Positions 50,131 to 59,984 of a stretch of DNA of 64,000 nt are shown one piece after another. The stretch is from Aurantiochytrium sp. KH105 (Eukaryota > Sar > Bigyra > Thraustochytrida > Thraustochytriidae). The notes beneath the pieces were generated by a model. It saw only the letters and a program-made list of their open reading frames with translations, had not been told where the DNA came from and ran no database searches. Position 1 is the stretch's first letter; every line of letters starts with the position of its first letter. The stretch covers positions 124,001 through 188,000 of the forward strand of contig BGKB01000113.1 in NCBI GenBank assembly GCA_003116975.1. The letters are read 5' to 3'. Position numbers and translations under genes: made by a program.

Positions 50131-50343
50131 ATGATCTTCACCTTGCTTGTCTCTTTGGCCTTTCTTTCTTTCTTGGTTGCTTTTCTCACTTTTACTTCTC
50201 GGCTTGTTGTGCGAGCGAGGGCTTCACTTTGGTTTAGGCGTTACGAGAAGAAGACACTGTGTGTGGCACTGGTGGCACACAAGGAAAAGCTTTGTGGTGT
50301 GGTCAAGTGCTTGAGGCAGCTGCAGCTCGAGCTGGCTGTCTGA
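50131..50343 (+). CDS. Possible small one-TM protein
   Basis: 70 residues: MIFTLLVSLAFLSFLVAFLTF is a strong hydrophobic start, followed by a basic amphipathic stretch and VVKCLRQLQLELAV. It is the only ATG-initiated frame of note in this intergenic region. It could equally be chance; no homologue is recognised. Confidence 0.25.
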   Translation: MIFTLLVSLAFLSFLVAFLTFTSRLVVRARASLWFRRYEKKTLCVALVAHKEKLCGVVKCLRQLQLELAV

Positions 50344-51339
50344 CAGTCGTCAAAACATCGTTTCGAAGTTTCGATGGACGATATGCCGGGTCTGCAGCTG
50401 CAAGCACGAGCTGCCATGGCTGGTGACCGACCACGAAGAGACGAGACATCTTCGTGGATGTGATTTCCATGGCTTTCTTTTGTTTTTTCCCCTCTCGTCG
50501 CTGCCCTTCTCCGAGTCATCGAAAAGTTCAAAGGTCGCCGTCGTCTTGCATTCGCCACATAACGCTGTTCACAGTCTATACCTGTCAGCGATTTATAAGC
50601 CTATAGCTAGCTAGTACCAGACAGAAGAGCACTTGTCTTATTTTGGTTGTTCCCGGAGCCATCACGTCTGGCTGGCTGTTCTATCGTCCCGGCCACGACG
50701 ATTAGGCCTACATCAAGACGAAAAATGACAGGTCTGCGAACCCACCCAAAAGCCAAAAGCCAAAAGCCAAAGCTCGTGCAGACGCCGCTGTCAGCGGCCC
50801 CGCCGTTTTTCCCGCTCCTATTTCTCCCCGTCAGGGCAATCTCCTTCTTCTGTCCATCTTTGCATTATTTGCCCTCTTATCTCCACTGCCACTTCTTCCC
50901 TTCAGTGTAGACACAGGGGACTACTTTTCGTCCATCACTGATGCTAACCGTCCAGCGTCCCGTCGTGAGAAGGCCACGCCAAACGCAGAGACAAAAGAGG
51001 GAAGTATGGTGCAGTGATGTGCTCCCCCCGTGATCCACTGAGATGCAAGATAGGCGCAGCAGCAACGACCACGATTCAAATCAAATCGAAACTCGAGACA
51101 GATCAGATCACCCTCGAGCCGCCGCCGCCGCTGCCGCCGCCGCCGCCCGCGCCGCCGCTGCCGCCCGCGCCGCCCGCCCGCCCGCCCGCCCTCGCGCCCG
51201 CCCTCGCGCCGCCGCCGCCGCGTCCCGCGTCGTCCTGGTCGCCCGTGGGCCCGGCCGAGGCTCGGCTCCGATTGGGCAGCTTCGCCAGCGAGCGCCGCCA
51301 GCGTCGACGCCGGCGAGGAGAACGAGGAGAGCAGAGTAG
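50344..51339. other. Promoter-like region upstream of twin-CX9C/SIN3
   Basis: About 1 kb. Contains TAGCTAGCTAG (~50598-50612), one TAGGCCTA (50703-50710), a (CAAAAGC)n array (~50745-50772) and a CCG-rich tract (~51118-51230). The open frames crossing the CCG tract translate to poly-Ala/Pro/Arg. No supported gene. Confidence 0.55.
50703..50710. promoter_or_regulatory. TAGGCCTA palindrome, copy 5
   Basis: Perfect copy in the long 5' region of the twin-CX9C/SIN3 unit, ~700 bp from the first conserved codon. Confidence 0.35.
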
Positions 51340-51690
51340 CGCCAGCGAGCGGAGGAGCGCCAGGGCCGCGAGGCCGCGGAGAAGGTCGCATCACCAGGCA
51401 CCACGACGGGGTCTAGCTTGCCCGGTTTCTTCCCGCGCGTCGACCGCGCGAAGACGTGCAAGGGCGTGGCGGAGAAGTTTTTCGCGTGCTTCGACGAACA
51501 CGGGCAGCAAGCGCCCGGGTCGCGCGACCCGGACGCAGGGCTGGCCGTGTTCAAGTCGTGCGCCAGCGAGCTCGAGGCCTACCGCTCGTGCATGGTAAAG
51601 GCCGGTGCTGATAAGAACGTCAAGCTTACTCGCGCTCCCAAAGCCTATCTTGAACAGATCGAACAGCACAAGCAACAGCAGCAGCAGTAA
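51340..51690 (+). CDS. Twin CX9C (CHCH-type) protein, start codon unresolved
   Basis: The conserved part begins near 51418 (PGFFPRVDRAKTCKG) and ends at TAA 51688-51690, about 90 residues. Two CX9C motifs lie 24 residues apart: CKGVAEKFFAC and CASELEAYRSC, typical of mitochondrial intermembrane-space proteins oxidised by Mia40 (respiratory-complex assembly factors and structural subunits). The C-terminus is a poly-Gln run. The open frame starts after TAG at 51337, yet has no ATG before the one inside the second motif (51592). Initiation therefore uses an unrecognised upstream exon or a near-cognate codon such as the ACG in GCACCACGACGG or the TTG at 51418. It is in the same frame as SIN3, separated only by TAA-GCT-ACC. 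Confidence 0.65.
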   Translation, partial: RQRAEERQGREAAEKVASPGTTTGSSLPGFFPRVDRAKTCKGVAEKFFACFDEHGQQAPGSRDPDAGLAVFKSCASELEAYRSCMVKAGADKNVKLTRAPKAYLEQIEQHKQQQQQ

Positions 51691-51696
51691 GCTACC

Positions 51697-54600
51697 ATGA
51701 AGCGCTCCAGCGAAGGGATCGATTCCGCGGAGGAACAGAGCGCCAACAAACGCCCGGCGCTCGAACCAGGAACCCAACTCAATGTTTCGAGCGTCAAGCC
51801 GTCCGGAAAGGACGGCCCTGCTGACGCCTCTGCCCCATCGAGCACATCTGTGCCGACCTCGGCTGCTTCTGCCTCGGGCACAGCAAAACCATCCTTGCCT
51901 ACCTCGTTCCAGTCCTCGACGTCGCTCGGTACCGCGTCCTTGCCGCCCTCGACGCTCGCGGCGGCACCTGGCTCGACGTTGTCGGCAAAGTCAGATGCCT
52001 CCGGAGCTTCGGCTACGGCTGGCGCAGGCGCAAAGCTTGCGACCTCGAAATCGAAATCGGGGTCAGACAGTGGCATGGGGCCACCGCGCGAGATCAGCTC
52101 TAGCTCAGCCATGAGCGTTCAGAGCAGTGTCGCTCGTGCGGGTGCCGCCAGCACGATATCCACAACGGCTTCGCAAGGGTCCGTGGCCAGCGGCCCTACG
52201 GCCACCGCGCCGTCCGCAGAAAGCGAGTCTACTAAGCCAAAGTCAAGTAGTGCTGCGAGTTCTATAGCTTCGTCGCAATCGGGAGCCAAGCCTGCCGATA
52301 CTGCCGACAAGAAAAAGGGCGCTTCCTCGCCCATGCCCGCAGGCCTTCCTGCATCAGGAATGGCTGCGGGTGCAGGTGGTTCTGCTGCGGGGGGTGGAGC
52401 TGGGAAATCTGGACCTCTTGGCGGAGGTGCTGCCGGCCTGGGCTCCACCGAGACGACATCCGCAGGGGGCGCAAACGCCTCGGCCATGGGATCGGGATCC
52501 AAAGCCAATGCCGGCGAGGGCAAGCCCGGGGCGGGCGGCGGAGTTGGTGCCGTTGGGGCCGCCTCGGCCGCCGCCTTGTCTGCTCATACTGGTTCTGGCA
52601 ACGCATCGGGACCCGCCAAGGCACGGTCGGCGCCGGGCGGCGCCTCTTCCGCGACGGGCTCATCCAAGGCATCCGCGCAGACAGGTGCCGGTGGGACGGG
52701 GACCTCACAAAAGCGCAAACAGTCCAAGACTGGCGACAACGTGAAGAAGGAGGGCGCAGGGAGCCGCGGTGGGGCCGGGGGTGGCAGCAGCAAGTCCAAG
52801 AACAATCAGTCCTCCGCAAGCCGTCTCGCCGGCACGCAGGGCATGCCAAATCTTTCTCCCGCGACTGCGGGCATGCCTGGCTTTGCTGGCAACCCGCTCA
52901 ATGCAGGCGCTGGCGCCAAGCTCGGAGGTAAAGCTGGCACCGGTGGACTCGGGCCCAATGCTCCTTCTGGCATGCCCATGAAAATGCCAGGCCCCCTCTT
53001 TCCTGGTATGGGGGGCCAAGTTGGCGGCATGATGGGACCGGGCGCTCCCGGTGCAGGAGGCCCTGGCATGGGAGGCGGCATGGCCCCATCTGCCGTCTCT
53101 GCAGGTCAGAAACAAATTGGCGTCCAAGACGCGCTCGCGTACCTGAACAAGGTCAAGCTTCAGTTTCAGGACAAGCCCGAGGTTTACAACCAGTTTCTGG
53201 AGATCATGAAGAACTTCAAGTCGCAGACCATCGATACCCCCGGCGTCATTCAGCATGTGTGCGAGCTCTTCAAGGGCCACGACAATCTCATTCTTGGGTT
53301 CAACACCTTTTTGCCCCCTGGCTTCAAGATTGAACTTGCCACTCGCGGCGGCGCTGGGGCCATGCCCGGAACGGTCATGCTTCCCGGAGGCCTGCAGCTC
53401 GGCGGTGCTGCCGCTGCGAGCGTTCCGGGTGCGCTCGGCGGTGCTGGTCCTGTCATACCGAATCCCACCACCACCGCCGCTCGAGGCAAGGGCAATCGAG
53501 CGCAGCGTGGAGCCAGCGCAGGTGCAGGTTCCAGCGGTCGTGGAGGTGGCAGCAAGGCTGCCGGAGCGGCGGCAGGGCCTGCAGGCGGCGCCGCTGCCGC
53601 CGCTGCCGCTGCTGCTGCCCCTGCAGGTCGCAATGTAGTGGGTGGCATCGATATGGACGCCAAAGCACATGGCGTGCCCATGGTTTTTGACGATAACGCG
53701 GGCAACGCCTCCGCGCAAGGTCAGCCCGTGGAGTTCGATCATGCCATCAACTACGTGACCAAAATCAAGAAGCGCTTTTCCGAAGAAACTGACACGTACA
53801 AGTCGTTCCTGGATATTCTGCACAGCTACCAGAACGAGCAGCGTTCCATCAATGAGGTGCTCGAGCAGGTGTCAAACCTCTTCAAGGACCATCCTGATCT
53901 TTTGAAGGAGTTCACCTACTTTTTGCCCGATGCCGTTCGCGAGTCGGCCAAGACCGAGCTGGCCCGTCGCGCAGCAAAGGCGCAAAAGGCCAGCCAGCGC
54001 GCCAAGGACAAGACGGCGGGTCGCCGCAAAGAGAAGAAGGGCCTGCCGCTCGGAGACAACGATCAAGAGGAAACCCGTATTCCTCAGCTCGAGCGCAACC
54101 TGCTCGGCCGCATCAAGGCCGCACTTGGAACGCGCGAGCTCTGGGGCGAGTTTCTCAAATGTCTCGATCTTTTTGCACAAGAACTCATCTCTCGTGCCGA
54201 ATTGCTTTCGTTGGTGAGCGACATTCTCGGCGAGCGCGCTGATCTTCTCGAAGAGTTCGACCGCCTTCTTGCCTCGCGCGGAGCCACCGACGACCCTGTG
54301 GAGAGCGCCTGGTTTTCCATGCCTCTTGCTGACATTGACTTTGACAACTGCCGCACCTGCACACCCTCGTACCGCGGCCTTCCGGCTGCATTTCCCAAGG
54401 CGCCGTGCTCGGAGCGCACGGCTCTTTGTCGCTCGGTGCTCAACGACACCTGGGTCAGCGTGCCATTCGGCTCGGAGGACGCTGGCTCCAAGGGTCACCG
54501 GCGCAGCCCGAACGAAGACGCGCTCTTTCGCACCGAAGACGACCGCTACGAGGTAGACCTTGTGATTGACTCCAACCTTGCCGCCATTCGCGCGCTGGAG

Positions 54601-56718
54601 CCTCTTGCGCAGGAGATCAAGAGCCTCGGCTTGCAGCATGGGGAAAGCTCCAAGTTCCGCTACCGCCTCGAGCGCCGATCTCTCTCCGTGATTCACCTGA
54701 AATCAATTGCGCGCATTTACGGAGACCACGGTACCGAGATCCTCGAGCTCCTCCGACGCAATCCTGCTGGGGCCATTCCCGTTATCCTGCGGCGGCTCAA
54801 GGAGAAACACGAAGAGTGGTGCTGTGATCGCCAGGAACTGAACAAGACGTGGAAGGAGCAAATGGAACGCAACTATCTCAAGAGTCTCGACCACCGCAGC
54901 TTTTACTTTAAGCAGAGCGAGAAGCGCGCCCATACGCAAAAGGTGCTCCTTGGAGAGCTCCGCGATGCGCACAATGCCAAGGTCAAGCATGATCAACAAC
55001 CGCCTGCCCAGCAGACGCCGGCCAACACCAAGGTTGGGATCTCTACGCCGCCGAAAACATCGACCCCGCCTCCAACTGGCACTGTCGAGCTCGACTTTCC
55101 AGACCCCATTGTGCACCAACACGCATGGGGAGTGATTTCGCTCAAGGCGGAACGCATGTGTGAAAAGCAGACGCTCCTCAAGATCGCAGCGTTTTACAAT
55201 TACGTGTTCAACCCACTGTTTTTGTTGCCGCTCTCGTGGCTTCCTTCAGGCACACCGCTCGCCGAGACTCTCAATGTCAACAAGTATTTGAGCGTGGCGC
55301 CGCGTCCGCGGCGTCGCGAGGATGCCCTTCCCGACGGCACCAAGGTTCAGACGCCTCTGGGAACAGGCACCATCACGGCATACGTTGTGGAGTCTGGCTT
55401 TTACACGGTTGCGCTCAGTTTTGGTGTCGGCCACATGCTTCCGGGCGATGTCTTTAAAGCGACGGACGTTAATGATGAGGACGTCAAGACACCGCTTATG
55501 GCGAGCTTTTCCAAGCCCGTACGCATGGAAGACTCTGCAGCAGTCAAGTCCGCGAGCAATGAGGACTCGTCCACGCCCGCTTCGCTTGATGTCTTTAGCA
55601 CCACGCAGGCTTATTGCTTTTTGCGCCTGTACCACATGCTTTACAGTCGTCTCTTGCGCATCAAGGAGCTCTGTGAAACACGCGAGACGACGCGTCGCGT
55701 TAGACTTTTGAAGAAGACCAACGCCGATAGCGATGGCGACGCCGCCATGTCCGACGATGACGCCAAGAAGAAGGATAGCGACGCCAAGGCCGAAGGCGCC
55801 GCGGGAGAACACGAGTACACGCAGTTTCTTTCGCTGGTGTACAGCCTCATGAACGGGACGCTTGATACGCCCAAGTTTGAGGACGAGTGCCGCGTGCTTC
55901 TTGGACCGGAGGGCTTTGTGGTTTTCACCATTGAAAAGCTCGTGCTCGCGATTCAGAAGCAGCTCACAACTCTCGTAAGCGACGAGCGGCCGCGCGAGGC
56001 CGCCGAGCTCTTTGCTTCTGTGGAGAAGCCCTTGGAGGCAGCCAAGGCCCACGCAGCACGTCATCCGGACCCGCCCGTCGAGGTGCGGTCCCTTGCCAAG
56101 GCGTACAGCTTTGTCACGAACGCGCTTGTCATTCCCGCCGATGGTCTCGCAATACGTGCGCGCCTCGAGCAGGGCGAGCTGGCGGACCCCAATAAACCTG
56201 TAGATGCTCCGCACGAGGGCCTTTTGCCCTTGCCCAAGAACACTCTTGTGGAGGTCCCTGTTCGTAAGCCGAGCCCGTGGTCCAAGCCGCCTCGCATGAC
56301 GTTTTCGTTCGCTAGCCTGCCCGTTCAGGTGACGCCACCCGAGTCGGGTGCCGAGGTCGTTCCCGCTCCCGTCCCCGTCACGGTCGTGTACCCCTCGGCG
56401 GCTGCCGCAGAGACGGTGGATCGCGCCGCGCGCTTTGACGCCAAGGACATGACGGCCGCGTTCCGCTCCTATGTAGACGCCGATGACAAGGCGCTCACCT
56501 TCTCCTTGCCGCTTTACGTAGTGGCCAACTTTCCTGCGTCCAAGCCCCTCGTGTCAACGATTACTAACTTTGCCAAGGAGCATCCGGATCAGGCCGCCTC
56601 TACCTCGATCACGGGTGAGACGTGGTTTGCTGACGTTCTGGCCAAGACGACCGCCGAGCTCGAGGCTGACAAGCAGGCTGCTGCTGATGGAGATGTGGAG
56701 ATGAAGACGGACGCATAA
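51697..56718 (+). CDS. SIN3: SIN3 transcriptional co-repressor scaffold
   Basis: 1673 residues. Scaffold of the Sin3/HDAC complex. The first ~470 residues are Gly/Ala/Ser-rich and disordered. Three paired amphipathic helix domains follow: PAH1 ~474-545 (VQDALAYLNKVKLQFQDKPEVYNQFLEIMKNF), PAH2 ~677-750 (FDHAINYVTKIKKRFSEETDTYKSFLDILH) and PAH3 ~797-860 (LWGEFLKCLDLFAQELISRAELL). The HDAC-interaction domain starts ~870 (DFDNCRTCTPSYRGLP ... CRSVLNDTWVSVP) and includes YEVDLVIDSN. The C-terminal Sin3 repressor region appears at ~1375 (YTQFLSLVYSLMNGTLDTPKFEDECR) with a short KOW-like turn before it (TPLGTGTITAYVVESGFYTV). The start has a good context (GCTACCATGAAG) and lies six bases after the preceding stop. 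Confidence 0.95.
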   Translation: MKRSSEGIDSAEEQSANKRPALEPGTQLNVSSVKPSGKDGPADASAPSSTSVPTSAASASGTAKPSLPTSFQSSTSLGTASLPPSTLAAAPGSTLSAKSDASGASATAGAGAKLATSKSKSGSDSGMGPPREISSSSAMSVQSSVARAGAASTISTTASQGSVASGPTATAPSAESESTKPKSSSAASSIASSQSGAKPADTADKKKGASSPMPAGLPASGMAAGAGGSAAGGGAGKSGPLGGGAAGLGSTETTSAGGANASAMGSGSKANAGEGKPGAGGGVGAVGAASAAALSAHTGSGNASGPAKARSAPGGASSATGSSKASAQTGAGGTGTSQKRKQSKTGDNVKKEGAGSRGGAGGGSSKSKNNQSSASRLAGTQGMPNLSPATAGMPGFAGNPLNAGAGAKLGGKAGTGGLGPNAPSGMPMKMPGPLFPGMGGQVGGMMGPGAPGAGGPGMGGGMAPSAVSAGQKQIGVQDALAYLNKVKLQFQDKPEVYNQFLEIMKNFKSQTIDTPGVIQHVCELFKGHDNLILGFNTFLPPGFKIELATRGGAGAMPGTVMLPGGLQLGGAAAASVPGALGGAGPVIPNPTTTAARGKGNRAQRGASAGAGSSGRGGGSKAAGAAAGPAGGAAAAAAAAAAPAGRNVVGGIDMDAKAHGVPMVFDDNAGNASAQGQPVEFDHAINYVTKIKKRFSEETDTYKSFLDILHSYQNEQRSINEVLEQVSNLFKDHPDLLKEFTYFLPDAVRESAKTELARRAAKAQKASQRAKDKTAGRRKEKKGLPLGDNDQEETRIPQLERNLLGRIKAALGTRELWGEFLKCLDLFAQELISRAELLSLVSDILGERADLLEEFDRLLASRGATDDPVESAWFSMPLADIDFDNCRTCTPSYRGLPAAFPKAPCSERTALCRSVLNDTWVSVPFGSEDAGSKGHRRSPNEDALFRTEDDRYEVDLVIDSNLAAIRALEPLAQEIKSLGLQHGESSKFRYRLERRSLSVIHLKSIARIYGDHGTEILELLRRNPAGAIPVILRRLKEKHEEWCCDRQELNKTWKEQMERNYLKSLDHRSFYFKQSEKRAHTQKVLLGELRDAHNAKVKHDQQPPAQQTPANTKVGISTPPKTSTPPPTGTVELDFPDPIVHQHAWGVISLKAERMCEKQTLLKIAAFYNYVFNPLFLLPLSWLPSGTPLAETLNVNKYLSVAPRPRRREDALPDGTKVQTPLGTGTITAYVVESGFYTVALSFGVGHMLPGDVFKATDVNDEDVKTPLMASFSKPVRMEDSAAVKSASNEDSSTPASLDVFSTTQAYCFLRLYHMLYSRLLRIKELCETRETTRRVRLLKKTNADSDGDAAMSDDDAKKKDSDAKAEGAAGEHEYTQFLSLVYSLMNGTLDTPKFEDECRVLLGPEGFVVFTIEKLVLAIQKQLTTLVSDERPREAAELFASVEKPLEAAKAHAARHPDPPVEVRSLAKAYSFVTNALVIPADGLAIRARLEQGELADPNKPVDAPHEGLLPLPKNTLVEVPVRKPSPWSKPPRMTFSFASLPVQVTPPESGAEVVPAPVPVTVVYPSAAAAETVDRAARFDAKDMTAAFRSYVDADDKALTFSLPLYVVANFPASKPLVSTITNFAKEHPDQAASTSITGETWFADVLAKTTAELEADKQAAADGDVEMKTDA

Positions 56719-56792
56719 TTACTACAATTCATAAAGCAAAAGAGACAAGTTTTTGGAGCACCGCATACTTGTGTCCAAGCCTTCCTGTTTAG

Positions 56793-57619
56793 CCCTGGCT
56801 AAATTTCGTCCCGTTTTTCGGGACGAAATCATCGGCGAAATAGTTTTGCCGAAACGGGGTGTAGTCTCGGCCCGAAAAACGGGACGAAATATCTAAAAAT
56901 CAGAAAAGTCATTGAAAGAAATACCCCAGATCAAATTTAAATCTCGCGCGCTGGCATGCTTATTCCCACGATACCCCTCCGTCGCCATGCAAGTTTTCGG
57001 GGAGATTCATCCGGTAGACATGATCAAGCATGATCTGCAAAGTGGGTACTTGTTGGCATTGTAGCGGGAGCCTAACCACCGCTCTTCGTTGATAGCTGCG
57101 ACGGCTGCATAGCCTTACCTTGGCGTCGCGTTGCGACGCGCAACGACGAGATCACCCAGCAGACGTGCCGCAGCTGTTCTCGCATCATCCTTCTTCGCGC
57201 TGTGGTCGGCAGCGCAAGTTCGTCCACGCCATGACGCACGCCTTTGAGGATGGTGACGTGCGAGCGCCGCAGCAATAAATTCTCCGAGCGCAACGCAATT
57301 CTTAAATTTACTACACGAAACTCCAGTAAGAGGGTCTTAGTCATATTAGCCTTAATTAATTTCGTCCCGTTTTTCGGGACGAGACCTATTCTGACCAAAT
57401 AGACCACTTTATACTCGCAGCCGCCAAGTCAGTCTTTCATCTAAATCTCAATCAAAAACACTTTTCAGAATCTCAAACTTTAGTATAGTAATCTAGACAT
57501 GGAAACCTAGCTTTGCGCTCAATTTCATAACACGCGGTGTAGATCTGATCATGCCCAGACGGATAACGTGAGCAGAGATTTCGTCCCAATTTCGTCCCGT
57601 TTTATGTGGCTAGCCAGGG
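56793..57619. mobile_element. MITE-like non-autonomous DNA transposon with CCCTGGCTA ends and TTAG target duplication
   Basis: Left end CCCTGGCTA (56793-56801) and right end TAGCCAGGG (57611-57619) are perfect 9-bp inverted repeats, each flanked outside by TTAG (56789-56792 and 57620-57623). Inside lie repeated palindromes built on ATTTCGTCCCG-TTTTT-CGGGACGAAAT (56803-56829, 56871-56890, 57359-57384, 57578-57603). At 57349-57370 the sequence TAGCCTTAATTAATTTCGTCCCG resembles the left end, so the element may be composite. It is AT-richer than its surroundings, 827 bp long, with no credible transposase. The four-base TTAR target and CCC-starting ends recall piggyBac-type elements, but family assignment is tentative. 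Confidence 0.7.
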
Positions 57620-57844
57620 TTAGTTGATAAAAAAACAAAAACAAAAAAAACGGAGACCGGACCGTTGATTCTGGGACCTGGGACTCTCTCCGAGTCTCGC
57701 CCGTTCGGTCATGGCGAAGCGAGCAACAAAGGGGCATTGCACGCGCGCGCGCACGAGGCGACGAGGCTGCGAGCAGTAGTGGGAGGGAAGGAGAGAAGGA
57801 CACAGCATACGAACTGCTCGTACGTGCGCATTTCGGCACGATTC

Positions 57845-59915
57845 ATGTCGTCATGGGACACAGACGAGGTAAGCGCGTTCACTCAAAAGGCGAAGATGCA
57901 AGCAAACACATGTCTGACTCACGCCATCTTTGCCAACGAGACAGCTACGTAGCCGGCTCGACGAGGCTGCGTCCACGCGCGAGGTAGAAGGCATCGTCCT
58001 CAATGAAATCGTGCCACATGTTCTTCGCGAAAAGGCTCTACCGCGTGTTGCGGCGGCCGCTTTCGCGCGGGCAGTCGCACCAAATTCGCCACAAAATGAT
58101 GATGGCGATGATGGCGCAGGGCCCGCTACAACTGCATGGAACGAGAATACGGACTTTGCCGAAGACGATGAGTCTCCGATGGCTTGGACATATCGCTTTG
58201 CGTTCATACTTGACACATGGCGAGAGCGACACGAGATGCGAGCAGCTGCAGCGCTCTTGCTCATCGCCGAGCTTCCATGTTGTTTTCGCCAGTCTTTGCT
58301 CGAATATCGAGGTCTGCACTGCATTGACTTGGCCATGAAAAGAGCTAGCGGGTTTGCCTACCGTATCACAATTGCAGCCGCTGCAAGGCAAGAGACACGT
58401 TTGCAGCTGACGCATGTTTTCGATCGCGAGCTGGACGCTGCACGCGCAAAGAGAATTGCCGCAGCGAGAGAAAAGCTTCACGGTGCGACTCGAGCCTACA
58501 AAGAGGTTCTGCTTGCTCAACTTGCTTTGGCGTCCCGCTTTGAGCCTTCGGCTTTTATTGATGGGGACGGCGATATGGCACCGAGTCCCCGGGATTCTTC
58601 CACGGCGTCAGCAAGCCTTCGTGCAGAACAGCATCAAAGCAGTCATTCAGAAGATGAAAAGAGTATCAGCGATGACGACGACGATGATGTTGGTACGACG
58701 GGACAAGCCTCATCTCCAAGAAGGTCCATAAGCAAGGAGCCGAAGCTGTCTTCCGAGTCTGAGAAACCCGATAGCAGCAGAGAGCAGACAACAAAGGAGC
58801 ATAGTACCCAGAGCAGACCGAGCAGTGGAAGACTACCAGTGAAAGAAGATACTAGGGACGGCGGAAAGGATGTCGCCGAAGTGCAACACGCAATCGGGGA
58901 CGCTGCTAAAGGACCCCATGATGATGATGATCAAAATTGCGATGATGATGATGATAACGACGACGACGATGATGACGACACCTTTGGATCCTCGTCCAAG
59001 TCTCAGGGCGATAGCTTTCTGAGTGGGGTAGACGATGTGCCAAGCCCAGGCGTCGAGGCTGCAGATGCTACAGATGGCGCTGTCCAGAACCTGATCTCTT
59101 CTCCAAAGAAAACAAGACTAGGAGAATCTTTTATGCGGAAGCTGGGCACGGGGCTAGCGCGAGCCCGTCTAGCATTTTCACGTCCTCGATGGCCGTCAAC
59201 ACATCGCTCTCAAGAAGTCGCCGGTGACACAACAGAGGGCACTGGAGATGTTGCGAAGCTTGTTGACGATATAAACTTGGGGGAAGATACGGTAAAAGAG
59301 GAAGTGGAAGACGCAGAGAAAGCTAATCAGCAAGAATCGATCGCAAGCCAAGACGCGAAGAAAGAAGAGGGCGACACGTACCTTGCGGAAGCGATGGAAC
59401 AAAAAGCAAATAAGGGAGAGGTTGCCCAACGTTGCACCAAGCACATGGATGAAGACCACGTCGAATCTGCATCAAGTCGGGATGATGGTGTCGACAGTAA
59501 ACAAGAATCAGACCCAAAACCAGGTGATGAGATAGCAGAAGTGCAAGAGACGACTGCTGAAGCGCAAGAGACGATAGGAGATGGGAAAGCTGAAGCGCAA
59601 GGGATGATTGGAGACGAAAAGAATGAGGTTGAAAAGAATGAGCCAAGAGTGGCCGAAAGGAGTGAGATCGTTGAGACTCCGTCTCTTCGTGAAGACAGTA
59701 TCTCCGAGAGTGAGAGCGACGACGACTCTTCCGAAGTTTCAAGCAAGGAGACGTTGGATGATGACGAGGTATCCTCGAGATCTTCGGCCAATGGGGGCGA
59801 ACTCGACGAAGGCGAACATGAGGGTTCTTCAGGAGATGAAGACGATGACGATGACCAAAATGAAGACCGTTCGCGCTCGATCGCAAAGGAAAAAAAGGAA
59901 AAAGAAGAAGCCTAA
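57845..59915 (+). CDS. Acidic protein with N-terminal helical domain; one 76-nt intron
   Basis: Exon 1 (57845-57868) encodes MSSWDTDE. GTAAGC opens an intron (57869-57944) that ends ...GACAG and has a CTGAC branch-like site. Exon 2 (57945-59915) continues in frame as LRSRLDEAASTREVEG and has no ATG of its own near the front. The product is ~665 residues. Residues 1-215 are a helical domain (IVLNEIVPHVLREKALPRVAAAAFARAV, LDTWRERHEMRAAAALLLIAEL, RITIAAAARQETRLQL). The rest is Asp/Glu/Ser-rich disorder with a poly-Asp run coded by GATGAT repeats. Family not recognised; highly acidic tails are common in nucleolar or chaperone-like proteins. The ATG lies 225 bp from the MITE's right end. Confidence 0.65.
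57869..57944 (+). other. Predicted spliceosomal intron (76 nt)
   Basis: GTAAGC donor, acceptor CAG preceded by a short pyrimidine stretch, and preservation of frame across the junction. It is the clearest intron in a window of otherwise intronless genes. Confidence 0.6.
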
Positions 59916-59984
59916 ACGTCAAATGTGAAACATGAACCATAGCTTACCGTCTGTATTGGAATAAAAGAAGTTTGTTTCGAGTCA

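Noticed and set aside
57072-57407. 111-codon minus frame inside the MITE
   Set aside because: No transposase motif and it spans the element's palindromes; probably chance.
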